Assembly: GCA_015680685.1 (NCBI GenBank)
Contig: MNCI01020141.1
Coordinates: forward strand, 586,321 to 636,658
Length of the DNA: 50,338 nt
Reading direction: 5' to 3'
Source: Gnetum montanum
Lineage: Eukaryota; Streptophyta; Gnetopsida; Gnetales; Gnetaceae
Shown here piece after piece: positions 1-10,242 of this stretch (position 1 is the first letter of the stretch; every line of letters begins with the position of its first letter). The notes below the pieces were generated by a model. The model did no database searches and had not been told where the DNA came from. It saw only the letters and a list, made by a program, of their open reading frames with translations. Position numbers and translations under genes: made by a program.

Positions 1-279
1 CTTACGAATGGACAACGAAAGGCGCAATCTTGGCATTGGCAGTAGCAAAACTTATATTTCTCTCTCTCTCTCTTTCTCAGCTACCAAATGAGGTCTGATG
101 TCCAATGTATAAAGTGTTCACTCTTGTTGTCGTGAACACTAGTTTTGTCTTGTCTTGTAATGATGGTCCATTCACATGTCATCACATTCACCATTAGTTC
201 CATTTGAGTCAATAATCCCATAGCATCACAATATTTTGTAAGGAACTCAAGGACGAGTTTTTATTCAGTCATGGGGGTA
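1..279 (+). mobile_element. Gy-A: 3' internal end of a Ty3/gypsy element
   Basis: Non-coding 3' internal tail of a Ty3/gypsy element that starts left of the window. It matches, in inverted orientation, the tail of Gy-C at about 13070-13290, including a pyrimidine microsatellite at 60-76 and the stretch ending in AATGGTGAATG on the other strand. It ends in the polypurine tract CATGGGGGTA (270-279), directly before the LTR, where plus-strand DNA synthesis would be primed. No reading frame was recognised. Confidence 0.75.
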
Positions 280-1108
280 TGATGGGACATGATATCACAT
301 GGGCCGCGATATCGCATCTGCCACGATATCGCATCCCCCGCGATATCGCGTACGTGATATCGCAATGCACTGCCAAATCTATAAATAAGAGGTAACTCTC
401 CCTTGTTTCTCAATCTAGGCCTAGACCGTAGTGAAACTCTGGCAGTTTTACCTCTCTAGAGATAGAATAATTTCCATGTGCCCGTAGTAGGAGCTCCAAA
501 GTGAACGGATCTCTATTCGAGCAAATATTGTACCTTAACACAAGTTTGTGTACGAAAATAAAGACGAACTTCTTGGATAAACCTTGCAGTGCATGGGCTA
601 AGCTAGATAGAACTTTATTTATTATTATTTATTTTTTATCCTTTAAATGCTTTATTAATTGATTAAATCTTTCTCAACCCTTCTCCCGTAGTTAAGTGCA
701 TTCAGTACGACCGCTTCGAGCACATGCATTACGCTTGGTGATCCCAGCAACGAATATCGTTTGGTAACCAAGGTTGCATTGGTTCAGGGTGTGAACCGTA
801 AGTGGGAACGGATGCTGATGCTAGTTTAATTAAGGCTTAGTTAGTTAGTTAAAGTTAGTTAATTAGTTTCTTCACCCTTCACCTCACTAGCATAGGAGAT
901 AAAACAGAAAAGATATAAAAATCATATACCTCAGACTTACTTAACCATACAACCATGACAAATACAAGTAAGTCTAAGAAGACAACAAACGATTAACCTT
1001 AAGTGTTCCATAAGGCATGTAGGCACTTAGTCTGTGGAGTTTGACCGGATCGTGCGTGTAACGCTTGTATTTGTATGGTTGAGTGTAGGGGTACCTCGCC
1101 ACTCATCA
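280..1108 (+). repeat. Gy-A 3' LTR
   Basis: Complete LTR of 829 bp. It begins TGATGGGACA just after the polypurine tract and ends CACTCATCA, so it has the TG...CA form with a 5-bp TGATG/CATCA terminal inverted repeat. U3 holds five GATATC palindromes (291-361), followed by a TATA box TATAAATA (380-387). The U5 end, GTATGGTTGAGTGTAGGGG, recurs in all the related LTRs of the window. It abuts the TATA region of the copia 5' LTR with nothing in between. CTTAT (1109-1113) would be the right-hand target duplication; its partner lies outside the window. Confidence 0.85.
290..387 (+). promoter_or_regulatory. U3 promoter of Gy-A LTR: GATATC array and TATA box
   Basis: Five GATATC palindromes at 291, 308, 325, 342 and 356, several in the longer form CGATATCG, spaced 14-17 bp apart. 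They sit just upstream of TATAAATA at 380-387. The array recurs in the LTRs of Gy-C (decayed), Gy-E, Gy-F and the solo LTR. Its position fits a cis-acting enhancer or a binding site for a dimeric protein. The role is inferred; the array and its conservation are seen. Confidence 0.6.
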
Positions 1109-1597
1109 CTTATATATAAAAGGCTTGGGGTAGCCTTTAAGTGGGGGTGTTTTTTTTTTTTTATGTGGAAGCATTGTATTGAGGTTTTACCTTGCAAACA
1201 AGAGTCTAAGATCTAAGATCTATTGGAGTAACAAATTGGGTGCTTGGGAAAGCTATAAGGACAACTTGTGTCGTTAAGATTTGACTAGAATAGAAGGAAG
1301 ATCAGCATTGTTATGGAGGTAGGGTAAAAAGGGTCTAAACCACATAAATCTCTATGTTCTTGTACTATTTTCTTTCACTATTTTCATTCTACTTTTATAG
1401 AAAACGTTTGTTGGAGTTTACAACAGTTTTTTAGTGATTTACAGCATCTATTTGATCTACTATAGTGCGATATTTTCTACCTTTAATGTTTTATTCAGAT
1501 CTACAACGTTCTAATAATTTCTCCAGAGCTTCTCTAATGTATTTTCAAATCTGATATGCTAATTGTTTTATTGAAACTATCACTTCTAATTATAACA
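1109..1597 (+). repeat. Co-1 5' LTR, U3 missing
   Basis: Matches the 3' LTR from its TATA box onward (CTTATATATAAAAGGC against CTTATAAATAGAAGGC) and ends TATAACA. About 300 bp in the middle (roughly 1147-1455) have no counterpart in the 3' LTR, which carries a short TTC microsatellite there. The two LTRs therefore differ by a large indel, most simply a deletion in the 3' copy. The missing U3 start (equivalent of 5659-5837) should lie left of Gy-A if Gy-A inserted here. Confidence 0.75.
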
Positions 1598-1599
1598 AC

Positions 1600-1611
1600 T
1601 GTTATCGAAGC
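1600..1611 (+). other. Co-1 primer binding site (initiator Met tRNA type)
   Basis: TGTTATCGAAGC two bases after the LTR end. The usual plant copia site is TGGTATCAGAGC, complementary to the initiator methionine tRNA 3' end. The agreement is good enough to name it, with differences expected of an old copy. Confidence 0.65.
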
Positions 1612-1619
1612 TAGATCTA

Positions 1620-2400
1620 AAGAGATGGAGAGGCTGCAAACAACAAAAAGATTGGTAGGAAGGAACTAGAACATCTAGAGCATTTTGATAAAGGTTTTTT
1701 TAGCACAAAAGGAGTGTCATGAGGCTCTAAAACCCTCTCAACCAATTGGAATGTCAAATGCTAATTGAAGAAAAATTAAGACTAAGGCATTATCTTTCAT
1801 TCATCCAACCCTAAGCAATGGGATCTTGGCGTCACTTAAGCCTTATATAAATCCACATGATCAATGGCAAATGTTGAAGAATTAGTTTGATAAAGTATCA
1901 AGTTTAAATACCTTTCATATTTATCAGAAAGTTTTTAAATGCAACAAGAGATCTAATGTGTCTTTCCAAGATCATTTGGATGAGTTTATGGGAAATCTGA
2001 ATAAGTTGAAAGAATATAAAATTATTATTCCAAATTTAGTTAAATCCTATGCTCTATTAGACTCCTTACCTAATTCCTAATTTGTAATTGTAACATCTAT
2101 TACTGCTTCTATGAGTGTTTTATCTATGACATTTGAATAGGTCGTGTCTACCCTTCAAGATTCCAAAGGAAGAGTAGATGAGTCTTTTAGATCTAAAAAT
2201 GTTCATGTAGCAAAAGAAAGAGGGAGAAGTAAGAGACATTTTCCAAGTAGGAGGAGAAGCAAAATAGAGGTGTATCACACAGCAAAACTCAAACTCAAGA
2301 GTGTTGGTTCTGTAAAAAGAAAGGTCATTTGAAGAAGGACTACTTTGCATGGAAAGCATAAAAAGATAAAGGAAAGGAAAATAAGTCGGAAGAAGGAACA
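1620..2400 (+). pseudogene. Co-1 gag (nucleocapsid region), broken
   Basis: Degenerate gag. The middle (about 1840-2140) reads as a helical capsid-like segment with phrases such as INPHDQWQML and FQDHLDEFMGNL, interrupted by stops. A basic linker follows. The zinc knuckle at about 2297-2340 reads CWFCKKKGHLKKDY, a CX2CX4HX4C motif whose last cysteine has become tyrosine (TGC to TAC). Gag would package element RNA in cytoplasmic particles; this copy cannot. Confidence 0.75.
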
Positions 2401-2439
2401 TCAGAGGTAAATGTAGCTAACGAAAACATTAGTTTCTTG

Positions 2440-5400
2440 GTTCAAGAACTATGTACAAATAGCATATGGACATAGCAGTGACATCTGTTTGATTGACTTA
2501 GATGCCTTCTTTCACATTTGTCTAAATAATTCTTGTTTTATATCTTATCATAAAGTTAAATCTAGTTTTGTATATGCTGCTAATGGAATAGCTTTAAAAA
2601 TTCTTGGAATTGGAAGTATAAGTCTGCAACAAGCAGGGATGCTAAAGATGACAATAGATAATGTTAGACATGTTCTTGAAGTCACAAAAAAGTTGATTTC
2701 AGTTCCACAACTAAATGATTTAGGTCTAAATTTTAATAGTGGAGGTGGACATTGGAGAATTTCCAAGGGAATCATAACCATTCTAAAAGGAAAGGAGTAT
2801 AGCTTTCATACATTGATGGCAGATTTATGCAAATCTGTTGCAGCAGTTTCTGATGCAAAAAGTTTTGAAGTGTGACATAGATGTCTTGGACACATTAGCT
2901 AGTTAGGCTTAAAGGTACTTCAAAATCAGTCTCTCATTCCTATATTTTCTTATGCCCAAACTGATTGCAAAGACTATTTAATTGAAAAATCTAGGAGAGC
3001 AAACTTCCATAAGGATCTAAACAACAGAAAGAAAAATAAGTTATAATTGGTCTATTTTGATGTTTGTGGTCCTATGACTCCCATTTCTCTTGGTGGATCT
3101 ATTTAATTTGTAACTTTCATAGATGATTGTACAAGAAAGGTTTGGGTTTATATGTTGAGATCAAAAGATGAAGTGTTTTCAGTTTTCAAAACATTTGTTT
3201 CAAGAGTAGAAAATGAAACGGGTCTGAAAATAAAATGTTTGCAAACTAATAATAGTGGGGAGTACACTTCCAAAGTATTTGCTAATTTCTGCAATAGCAA
3301 AGGAGTTAGGCACATTCGTACCCCTCCTAGTACACCACAAGAAAATGGAGTTGCTAAAAGATGCAACAAAACATTGTTGGATCATGTTAGAACAATGGTT
3401 TCAGGTGTTGGCCTACCTATGATGTTTTGAGGAGAGGCAATTAAGACTATAGCATATTTGGTGAGCAGGTCTCCACATTCTTCAATTGATAATGCTGTTC
3501 CAAAAGTTGTTTGGAGAGCCAAAGACATTTCATATAGTCACTTAAGAATTTTTTGATGCAAGGAATTTATGCATATTCCAAAGGAGAATAGAACTAAGCT
3601 GTAGGATAGGGCTAAACGTTGCATATTTGTTGGATATGGAGAAGATGATTTAGGATTTAGACTTTGGGATCCTAAATTGAAACGTGTATTAAGATCAAGG
3701 GATGTTAAATTCAAGGAAAATATGATGTTTAGTGAGCTGTAAATGAAAGACAATGACAGCAATGGCTCAAACAGCATGAGAACTCCTTTTAGGGTGACTG
3801 AAGAAGTTAAAAATGATGAAATTCATGGATTTTCTAGATTTGGAAACATTGGACAACACATTGAAATTACATGGCAGCGAGTTAAGAACTCGGGACAGTA
3901 AGGAGAAAATGGACGACAATAAGAAAATGAGGAAGAAGATGATGAACAACAAACTACAGATGTGTCTCATTGGGTTAAAAGGCCAACAAGAGCTACCAGA
4001 CCTCTTGACAGGTACTCTCCCTCATTGAATTATGTACTTTACAGTGATAGTGGTGAATTGAAAACAAAGGAGGAAGCCATGACGTGTACTAATGCTGCAA
4101 AGTGGAAGGTAACTATGAATGATGAATGGGAATCACTCCAACAGAATAAAACGTGAGAGCTGGTTCAGTTGCCAAAAGGAGAAAACCCTTGGAGTGCATG
4201 TAGCTATACAAAATTAAAATAGAGGCCAATGGGGAAAAAATTTTCAAGGCTAGGTTGGTGGTGAAAGGCTATGCATAGAAACTAGGCATAGACTTTCAAG
4301 AAATTTTTTCTCTAATGATAAAACACTCTTCTATACATTTAGTGCTATCTTTGTTGGCCTACATGGACTTAGAATTGGAATAGCTTGACATAAAAACAGC
4401 ATTCCTCCATAGAGATTTGGAGAAGAAACTATACATGAAACAGCCAGATAGGCATGAAAAACAACAAGGTTTAGGTTTGGTTTGCAAACTAAAAAAAAGT
4501 TTATATGGTCTAAAACAAGCCCCTAAGCAATCATATAAAAGGTTTGGTACCTTCATGAAGAAGCTGAATTATTAGAGAAACAATCTAGGCCACTGTGTTT
4601 TTTTCTAGAGATGTTTCAGGTAAGTTTACAGTGTTGTATGTTGTATGTTGATGATATGTTAATTGCTGGAAATGACATGGTAGAAATAAAACATCTAAAA
4701 TTGGAAATGGGCAAAGAATTTGTTATGAAGGATTTGGGATAGGCAAAAAAAATTCTTAAAATAAATATTTACAGAACAAAAAGAAGAAGAGGCTATTGCT
4801 AAGTCAAGAAAATTACATTGAAAAGGTTCTAAAATGTTTCAACATGGAGGATGCAAAACCTGTAAGTACACCTCTTTCGCCACAATTTAATTTATCAAAT
4901 GAGGACTGTCCAAAGTTAAAAGAGCATTTTGAAAAGGTGAAAAACATGATATATACTTCTGTTGTTGGGTCATTGATGTATGCCATGGTTTGTACATATC
5001 TTGATATTGCTTATGTCATTGGAGTAGTTAGTAGATTTATGACCAACTATGGGTGAAATCACTAACTGGTTGTTAAATGGATTCTAAAATATTTAAAGTG
5101 CACAAAAACACATTGCTTGTGTTTTGGAGATGCTAATCTGCACATTGAAAGTTTTGTATATGCAAACTTTGTTGCTAATCATGATACAAGACATTTCACT
5201 ACAACGTACACATTTATTTTTGGTGGTGCAATAGTGAGTTGGTTGTCACTTCTACAACCACTAGTAACTTTATCTACAACCGAATCAAAATATGTAGCCT
5301 TCACAAAAGCATGCAACGAGATGTTATGGATGAAGAGATTTTTGCAATCTCTTGGATTAAAACAACAAAGTTATGCTATAGTTTGTGATAGTTTGAGTGC

Positions 5401-5570
5401 AATCCATCTTGCAAAGAATTCTGTCTTTCATGGTGGGACAAAACATACATATCTGGTTCCACTTCATAAGAGAAATCATAGAGGATAGCTTGATGCATGT
5501 TCAGAAGGTTCATACAAAGCTTAATGGGGCTAATGCTTTAACAAAACTAGTGATAGTTTAAAAACACATT
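2440..5570 (+). pseudogene. Co-1 pol: protease, integrase, RT, RNase H, broken
   Basis: Order of domains seen: protease (about 2490-2875), where the DSGA active site reads DLDA. Then the HX-CX GAG-pre-integrase region (about 2870-3010), partly recognisable as HRCLGHIS. Then the integrase core (about 3050-3430): TFIDDCTRKVW keeps the first Asp, the second position reads TNNSGEY (Asp to Asn) and the third NGVAKR (Glu to Lys). RT (about 4130-4760) has SLYGLKQAPKQ and an intact YVDDM (about 4642-4656). RNase H (about 5117-5490) has STTESKYVA and CDSLSAIHLAKN. There are many stops. The catalytic losses are G-to-A changes on the coding strand. Confidence 0.85.
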
Positions 5571-5644
5571 TCTGTAAGAAGAAGCTTGGGATAGCTGAAG
5601 CTTAATTAAAAGTGCACATCTCTTACAAGCTTGTTGGAATTGTT

Positions 5645-5658
5645 TTCAAGGGGGAGTT
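5645..5658 (+). other. Co-1 polypurine tract
   Basis: TTCAAGGGGGAGTT immediately before the 3' LTR start TGTCGG. This is the typical copia plus-strand primer position and composition. Confidence 0.75.
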
Positions 5659-6020
5659 TGTCGGAAAAATGAAGACAAATACATTAGTATTATTTGTTGT
5701 ATTTCTTTATGTTTTTAAAAAGAAGTTGCATTTTAAATAATGATATAACAAAAAAGGGGTCAGTTTGTAACATGATGTTTTATGTGTTGATGTGTTTTAT
5801 CCCACATGTTAAGATTGGGATTTGGTCCTAATGTTTTCTTATAAATAGAAGGCTTGGTTTAGCCTTTAAGTGAGGTTGTTCTTCTTCTTCTTCTTTTTGA
5901 TTTGCTACAGTGCGATATTTTCTACCTTTAACATTTTATTCAATTCTACAACTTCTCTAATGTATTTTCAAACTTGATTTGTTGATTGTTTTATTGAAAC
6001 TATCACTTCCAATTATAACA
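5659..6020 (+). repeat. Co-1 3' LTR
   Basis: 362 bp, TGTCGG...ATAACA (TG...CA). TATA box TATAAATAG at 5840-5848, then a run of TTC repeats at about 5879-5896 where the 5' LTR has about 300 bp more. No clear target duplication can be read because the 5' boundary is lost. Confidence 0.8.
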
Positions 6021-7658
6021 CAAGCCCCATTAAGAAATACTATGAAATAATATTATAAATCACATATTAAAAAACACTAATATTCTTGTTATTTAATTTC
6101 CTTTTTATTTTTCTCATTCTTAATATCAATTTTGCCAAATATGAATACCCAACCCCAACCCCAACCCCAACCCCATTCTATTGAAGCAAGACAAAACTGG
6201 AATGACAATGAAGAATTTGGTTTAACGCAATATCAATTTTATTTTTCTGACACCAAATTTGCTTTCCCCTTCCATCAATTTCATTATTGAACCCGTTGCA
6301 GAAGTATCAAATTTATATCGCGTGACACTCAGAAAAACACTACAGGTATTCAAAAAAAATTAAACCCTGGCTCGAATTTGACACTTTGATAGAACGGAAT
6401 TGTTATGGTTTCAATAGTTAAATGAAATTGGAATTGGTATTTAGAAAATAAAATTGGTTTCCATTTTGCTGAAATCCAATAATCAAAGAGAACATAATAT
6501 TATTCCCCCATCTAGAAGAGGATTCCAACGTGAGTATCTAAGTGTACCATTTCCCTAATGCGCTGACACTCATATTATACAATTGTGTAGGTTATCGAAT
6601 ACTTACCTCTACAGAACTAAGTATACCTTGATTTTCCACCTCTGTTAACGTAATTTAAACCGACCAAAAATTGGATAAGTGCCCAATACATCCTCCAATT
6701 ACTACACGGCGCTACGGACAAGAGAATAAAATCCATTTTATACGGATAGGATGCACAGAAACAGGAGCAACCAATCAGGCCTCACAAGTTTTAACGGGAA
6801 AGCTAAAATAGCGGCCAATCCCAGGGATTCATGAGTGCAGAACAAATTCACAAGGCTTAGCCGCTCAAAGCTGAATCGCCTTCAAGGCGAAAACGTTACA
6901 GTGAATTTCTGGTGTAACCATAAAATTTTACAACCAACATTTACAACATGTGCCAACGGTGAAATCCATATTTTCAAAAAGGTTTCGCCAATTTTATTAG
7001 AATGAATGGGTCAGACAAAACAATTCCGTAACTTATGTTTGATTAAAAAGAATTTTGCAAATGGGATATAAATAAAGCCGATGTGAATCGACTATATTCT
7101 TCTATTCTTACTGTTTTTGACGTCAGGATATTTTGGTAACTGCAATATTGAAACAGGAAAACATTTTTATTACTGAAGAGATTAACTAAGCCTGGAAAAA
7201 ATTCAATTTCATTTAAATTTTTGGGATATTAAACGTTAATGATCTCTTTAAAAAACGAGGATAAACGAAAAACCATTAACCAACTGTTATAAAAAATTTT
7301 ATGAGTATGAGAAGACAATTAGTTTTGTCCAATTCAGTCTCATCTAATCGTCCTGTTATGCAGAACACCTTAACACCTGGTCATGGAAGCAAATTCCACA
7401 AGGTTCAAGGCAGCTATTACTTGTGTGCTCCTTGAAACACACTGTAAGCATTACTTATTTGGTGTGGAAAAGATTTTAGGGCTGGAAGAGACATTAATCC
7501 AAGCAAAGGTAACAGAGCAATTATTAGTATAGATTAAAATACACAAATGGTATAGCAAGTACTAGGTTTCTTCCATCAAACTTTCATACGCAAACATGAT
7601 CAATAGAAAGCTCTGGCAAACCAAGAATCCGTGTAGTTACTCTGCCGCAGATTAACCT
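6021..7658. other. Low-copy intergenic stretch downstream of the E2 gene
   Basis: No retroelement similarity to the rest of the window was seen. It is AT-rich and contains a CCCCAA tandem repeat (6148-6174), a 13-bp inverted pair CGCCTTCAAGGCG near 6880, and no frame that looks like a protein. Sequence just below 7659 should hold the 3' UTR of the minus-strand E2 gene; I could not identify a polyadenylation signal with confidence. Confidence 0.5.
6148..6174 (+). repeat. CCCCAA tandem microsatellite
   Basis: Four and a half units of CCCAAC/CCCCAA. It resembles ciliate-type telomere repeats rather than the plant CCCTAAA type and is too short to be telomeric. In frame it would read Gln-Pro repeats. 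Confidence 0.8.
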
Positions 7659-9178
7659 TCAATCACACTCAATAGATTTCCGAGCACATCGTCTTATTCT
7701 CCTGCAAATAAAAAATTATAAAGAAATTCCGTAAACGCTTAACAATTCATTATTTAAAACGACTAATCTACGACAATTCCGTAAACGTACCTGTTATACG
7801 ACTGACGATCATTTTCAAACAGCTGGCCAGCCTCGGGATTTGCTGGACTAGCCGGATTCGGATCGGTAAGCAGGGACTGAAATTTAACCGAATTACAAGG
7901 TGAGACTAGATTCCGCAAATAGAACCAATCAGAAGAGAAAAGAACGTTCTTACCTGTATGGAGGTGAGTATCGTGCAAACATTGTGGCAGGGTGACCAAG
8001 CATCTTGAATTATATCCATGCAAAGAGTCCCATCGTGATATACTTCACACCAGAAAAGGGAAAAGTTACAATTACATCTAACAACAGAAAAGGAAAAAGT
8101 TACAATTACAACTAACAGCAGAAGGAAAAAAGATAAATTTCTATGCAGAGAAAAGCCAAGACAAACGTTTCCCAGCTTTGCTGTAAAGCAGATTGATGAT
8201 GCTGTGAGAATCCATTGAACCTTTGAGCACTAGGTATCTATAGACTATATTCCATTACCAGAATATCTATTGTCCATACAAAGCGTCATCGCTTTATCAT
8301 GTAAGTTAGGGTTTAAAAGTTGTACGTCGAATCCAATCAATGGATCTACTACGCAGAGGGGTAAGAAATGGCAAAACTTTCGGTCTTCAGACTATCGCAA
8401 CTTGTCATACGTATTATCATAAGTTAATAACCATGTAAACGTTGCTGAATAATACTTCTTTTGTAAAGAAAACGGTCAAAATTTTATATATTAATTAATC
8501 ATATTACGTCCATAATAGAGATCGGAATATTAAACCCCTGATCTCACCGTTCGGGTGAAACATTTCGGAGGTGAAGCGAACACGCGGTGGTTTCTCCGGA
8601 TAATTTTCGCTGAAAATCAATCGCAAGCCAAAAATTCCCCCTGCAGGTGCAAAACAACCGATCCAGACAAAATTTATGAAAACAACAGAAAAGGAAAACA
8701 GATTTAGCAAGTCCACTTAAAACGGGCGCGATTTCCAGATTTAAATATAACGGATCACCTTCCCAAGGAGTTTCATCAGGTCCAAAAATAGTAGCGCTCC
8801 ACACAAACAGATTTTCATCCGACAAAGGACTTGCGCTGCATCCCTGCCACCACGCCAAACACGACGAGCACGTCAAACCACAGCAACTCACGCCCTCAAG
8901 AAAACAAGCAGAAACACGACCAACGCTTCGCACGAAAGAAGAAAAACCGTCGTTCGAAATACTAAAATGTACGTACGTTCAAATTTGCAAGCCAAAAAGC
9001 ATTTTAAGAAACAAATCGTGTTCGCAAAGAATTTACGAACAAGCACCATTACAAACCGCATCAACAACAACAAAATAAAAAAAAAAACCTATTTTCATAT
9101 GCGCACCTCAGCAGGCTCATTGCGGATGGCCTTGAGGTCGGACATCAATCGAAGCTGAGCAGAGGACGCCGACGACAT
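7659..9178 (-). CDS. RAD6-type ubiquitin-conjugating enzyme E2 (six exons)
   Basis: Class I E2 that takes ubiquitin from E1 onto a cysteine and passes it, with an E3, to substrates; RAD6-group enzymes act on histone H2B and PCNA in the nucleus. Exons on the minus strand: 9178-9107, 8843-8759, 8640-8548, 8042-7954, 7876-7791, 7701-7659. All junctions are GT-AG and phases fit, giving 468 nt, 155 residues plus stop. The start MSSASSAQLRLMSDLKAIRN is the usual E2 N-terminal helix. HPN is at 81-83, the catalytic Cys at 91 in DGTLCMDIIQ, and ILTSIQSLL with DPNPASPANPEA follows, all RAD6 hallmarks. There is no C-terminal extension. It differs from the usual plant RAD6 proteins at many sites (WSPCHNVCTI, C-terminal RRCARKSIECD). 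No stops or frameshifts, unlike everything around it. The subfamily is inferred from motifs. Confidence 0.93.
8051..8132. repeat. 34-bp tandem repeat in E2 intron 3
   Basis: Two near-identical 34-bp units (8051-8084, 8085-8118) and a partial third, each starting CAGAAAAGG and containing AAAGTTACAATTACA, within the 505-bp intron between exons 3 and 4. A related ACAACAGAAAAGGAAAA stretch occurs in intron 2 near 8681. Confidence 0.8.
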
Positions 9179-10242
9179 CTTCTCCGACCGCGTGCAGTTA
9201 GGGTTTCTAGGGTTTCAGGCAAACGCAATTTACACACAATCGCAGATTTTGAAGCCGCCTAACAAATTGCGAGAAGACAGAAACTGTCGGTGGAGGCTAC
9301 ATACATAGATAGATCCAAGGGAAAGACCGGAAACCGGAGAAACCAACCGATCGTGTCCGCGTACCTGCAACAAAAACGCGGTAAGCCACTGAATATATAT
9401 ATATATATAATAAAGAGAAGCAAAGCATCACAGGGAGAGACGGCGCGCAGCAGGATCAGGAATCGGAAGGGAGCAACAACAAAACACAAAAAGAAAAAGA
9501 AAAAATCGCAAAAGCACGGTTCCACGCTACTGAGAATCGAACCTTCAACGTGCTTAGCAGCGCGGATGAATCGAGTACTGCTATGGAAACGTAAGAAGCC
9601 GAAGAAGGGTCGGAACCTGGAACGTCGCTTGTTTATGGCAAAGGGCTCAGAATCTTCTGCCACGCGTAAGCTTTCTAGTTGTCCACGTCGGATGTTCTTA
9701 GCCGATGAGGTGTTCGTGTGCTTCTTAGTTTAATGTGATGGATAGCTATTTAAATTCTTTTCGAGCGCTTTGTTGGGTCGCATCGTCTCATGCCATATCA
9801 ATGGTATGTTGAGCCATTTTCATGGGCCGCTCAATGTTGCTTTCTATCAAGCCTCAATTATGTGTAGCACGTCTGTCTTCTCAAATTTTATGGAGGTAAT
9901 TGCAATATTCTCATCGCCTGCCATTTGCTTTATTTATGCTTATGTAATTTTTGGACGTTCATGGAAAAATGAAAAAGAGTTAATGATGGTTATTAACCCA
10001 CAATCTTATTGGTTGGGATATTTGTAAATGGTATGGGGTGTTAGGCTTAAACAAACACACCTAGAATTAATATTAGAAAAAAGCAGGAGTACATCATATA
10101 CTATCAACAACAAGGAAGCTCCAAAATAATCATGCAAAGGAAAGGTTCACCGGGTTTAGGAATGCCTTTGCAATTCTTATCCTTATAACCAATTCTAAAT
10201 AACTTACCTTGTGGGTAGTAAAAGCATCACATCTTGGCCTAA
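9179..10242. other. Upstream flank of the E2 gene
   Basis: 9179-9720 is richer in CpG than the neighbouring transposons and should hold the E2 5' UTR and promoter. An (AT)n run at 9392-9410 lies about 210 bp above the start codon and could act as a TATA region. Open frames here (for example 9290-9733 plus) are low-complexity and match no family I recognise. 9735-10242 is AT-rich with nothing identified. Confidence 0.4.
9198..9217 (-). promoter_or_regulatory. Telo-box pair in the E2 5' leader
   Basis: On the gene strand this reads GAAACCCTAGAAACCCTAA, two AAACCCTA telo-boxes, 20-40 bp upstream of the start codon. Telo-boxes are known near transcription starts of plant housekeeping and growth-linked genes. 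This supports an expressed gene and places the 5' UTR here. Confidence 0.6.

Larger units (their letters stand above)
1109..6020 (+). mobile_element. Co-1: degraded Ty1/copia retrotransposon
   Basis: About 4.9 kb with copia gene order: 5' LTR remnant, Met-tRNA-like primer site, gag, protease, integrase, RT, RNase H, polypurine tract, 3' LTR. Integrase lies before RT, which separates copia from gypsy. The frame has many stops, mostly TAG/TAA where CAG/CAA is expected and TGA/TAG where TGG is expected. Gy-A abuts it at the 5' LTR TATA box, so the first 179 bp of that LTR are missing here. No functional protein can be made. Confidence 0.9.

Noticed and set aside
291-361. CRISPR-like regularly spaced repeats.
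   Set aside because: Units are 6-10 bp palindromes with spacers under 15 bp inside an LTR U3 of a plant element; no cas genes.
280-1108. DNA transposon with terminal inverted repeats TGATG/CATCA.
   Set aside because: The inverted repeat is the normal short LTR end; polypurine tract before it, U3-TATA order and sister LTRs with primer sites show it is an LTR.
6148-6174. Interstitial telomere.
   Set aside because: Unit is CCCCAA, not plant CCCTAAA, and only about 27 bp long.
6139-6288. 49-codon frame starting MNTQPQPQPQPH over the CCCCAA repeat.
   Set aside because: Driven by a microsatellite; no homologue recognised and no supporting context.
8504-8933. Single-frame minus-strand ORFs in the E2 gene.
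   Set aside because: They read through introns; the spliced model explains the exonic parts and gives a complete E2.
9508-9600. Possible tRNA gene on the minus strand (B-box-like GGTTCGATTCT, a CTGCTAA loop, downstream T-run).
   Set aside because: Acceptor strands pair only partly and the anticodon and D stems do not fold; no good A box in the right place. Likely chance in the E2 promoter region.
9290-9733. 147-codon plus-strand open frame upstream of the E2 gene.
   Set aside because: Lys/Arg-rich low complexity over an (AT)n and an A-rich run, no family likeness, antisense to the promoter and leader of the E2 gene.
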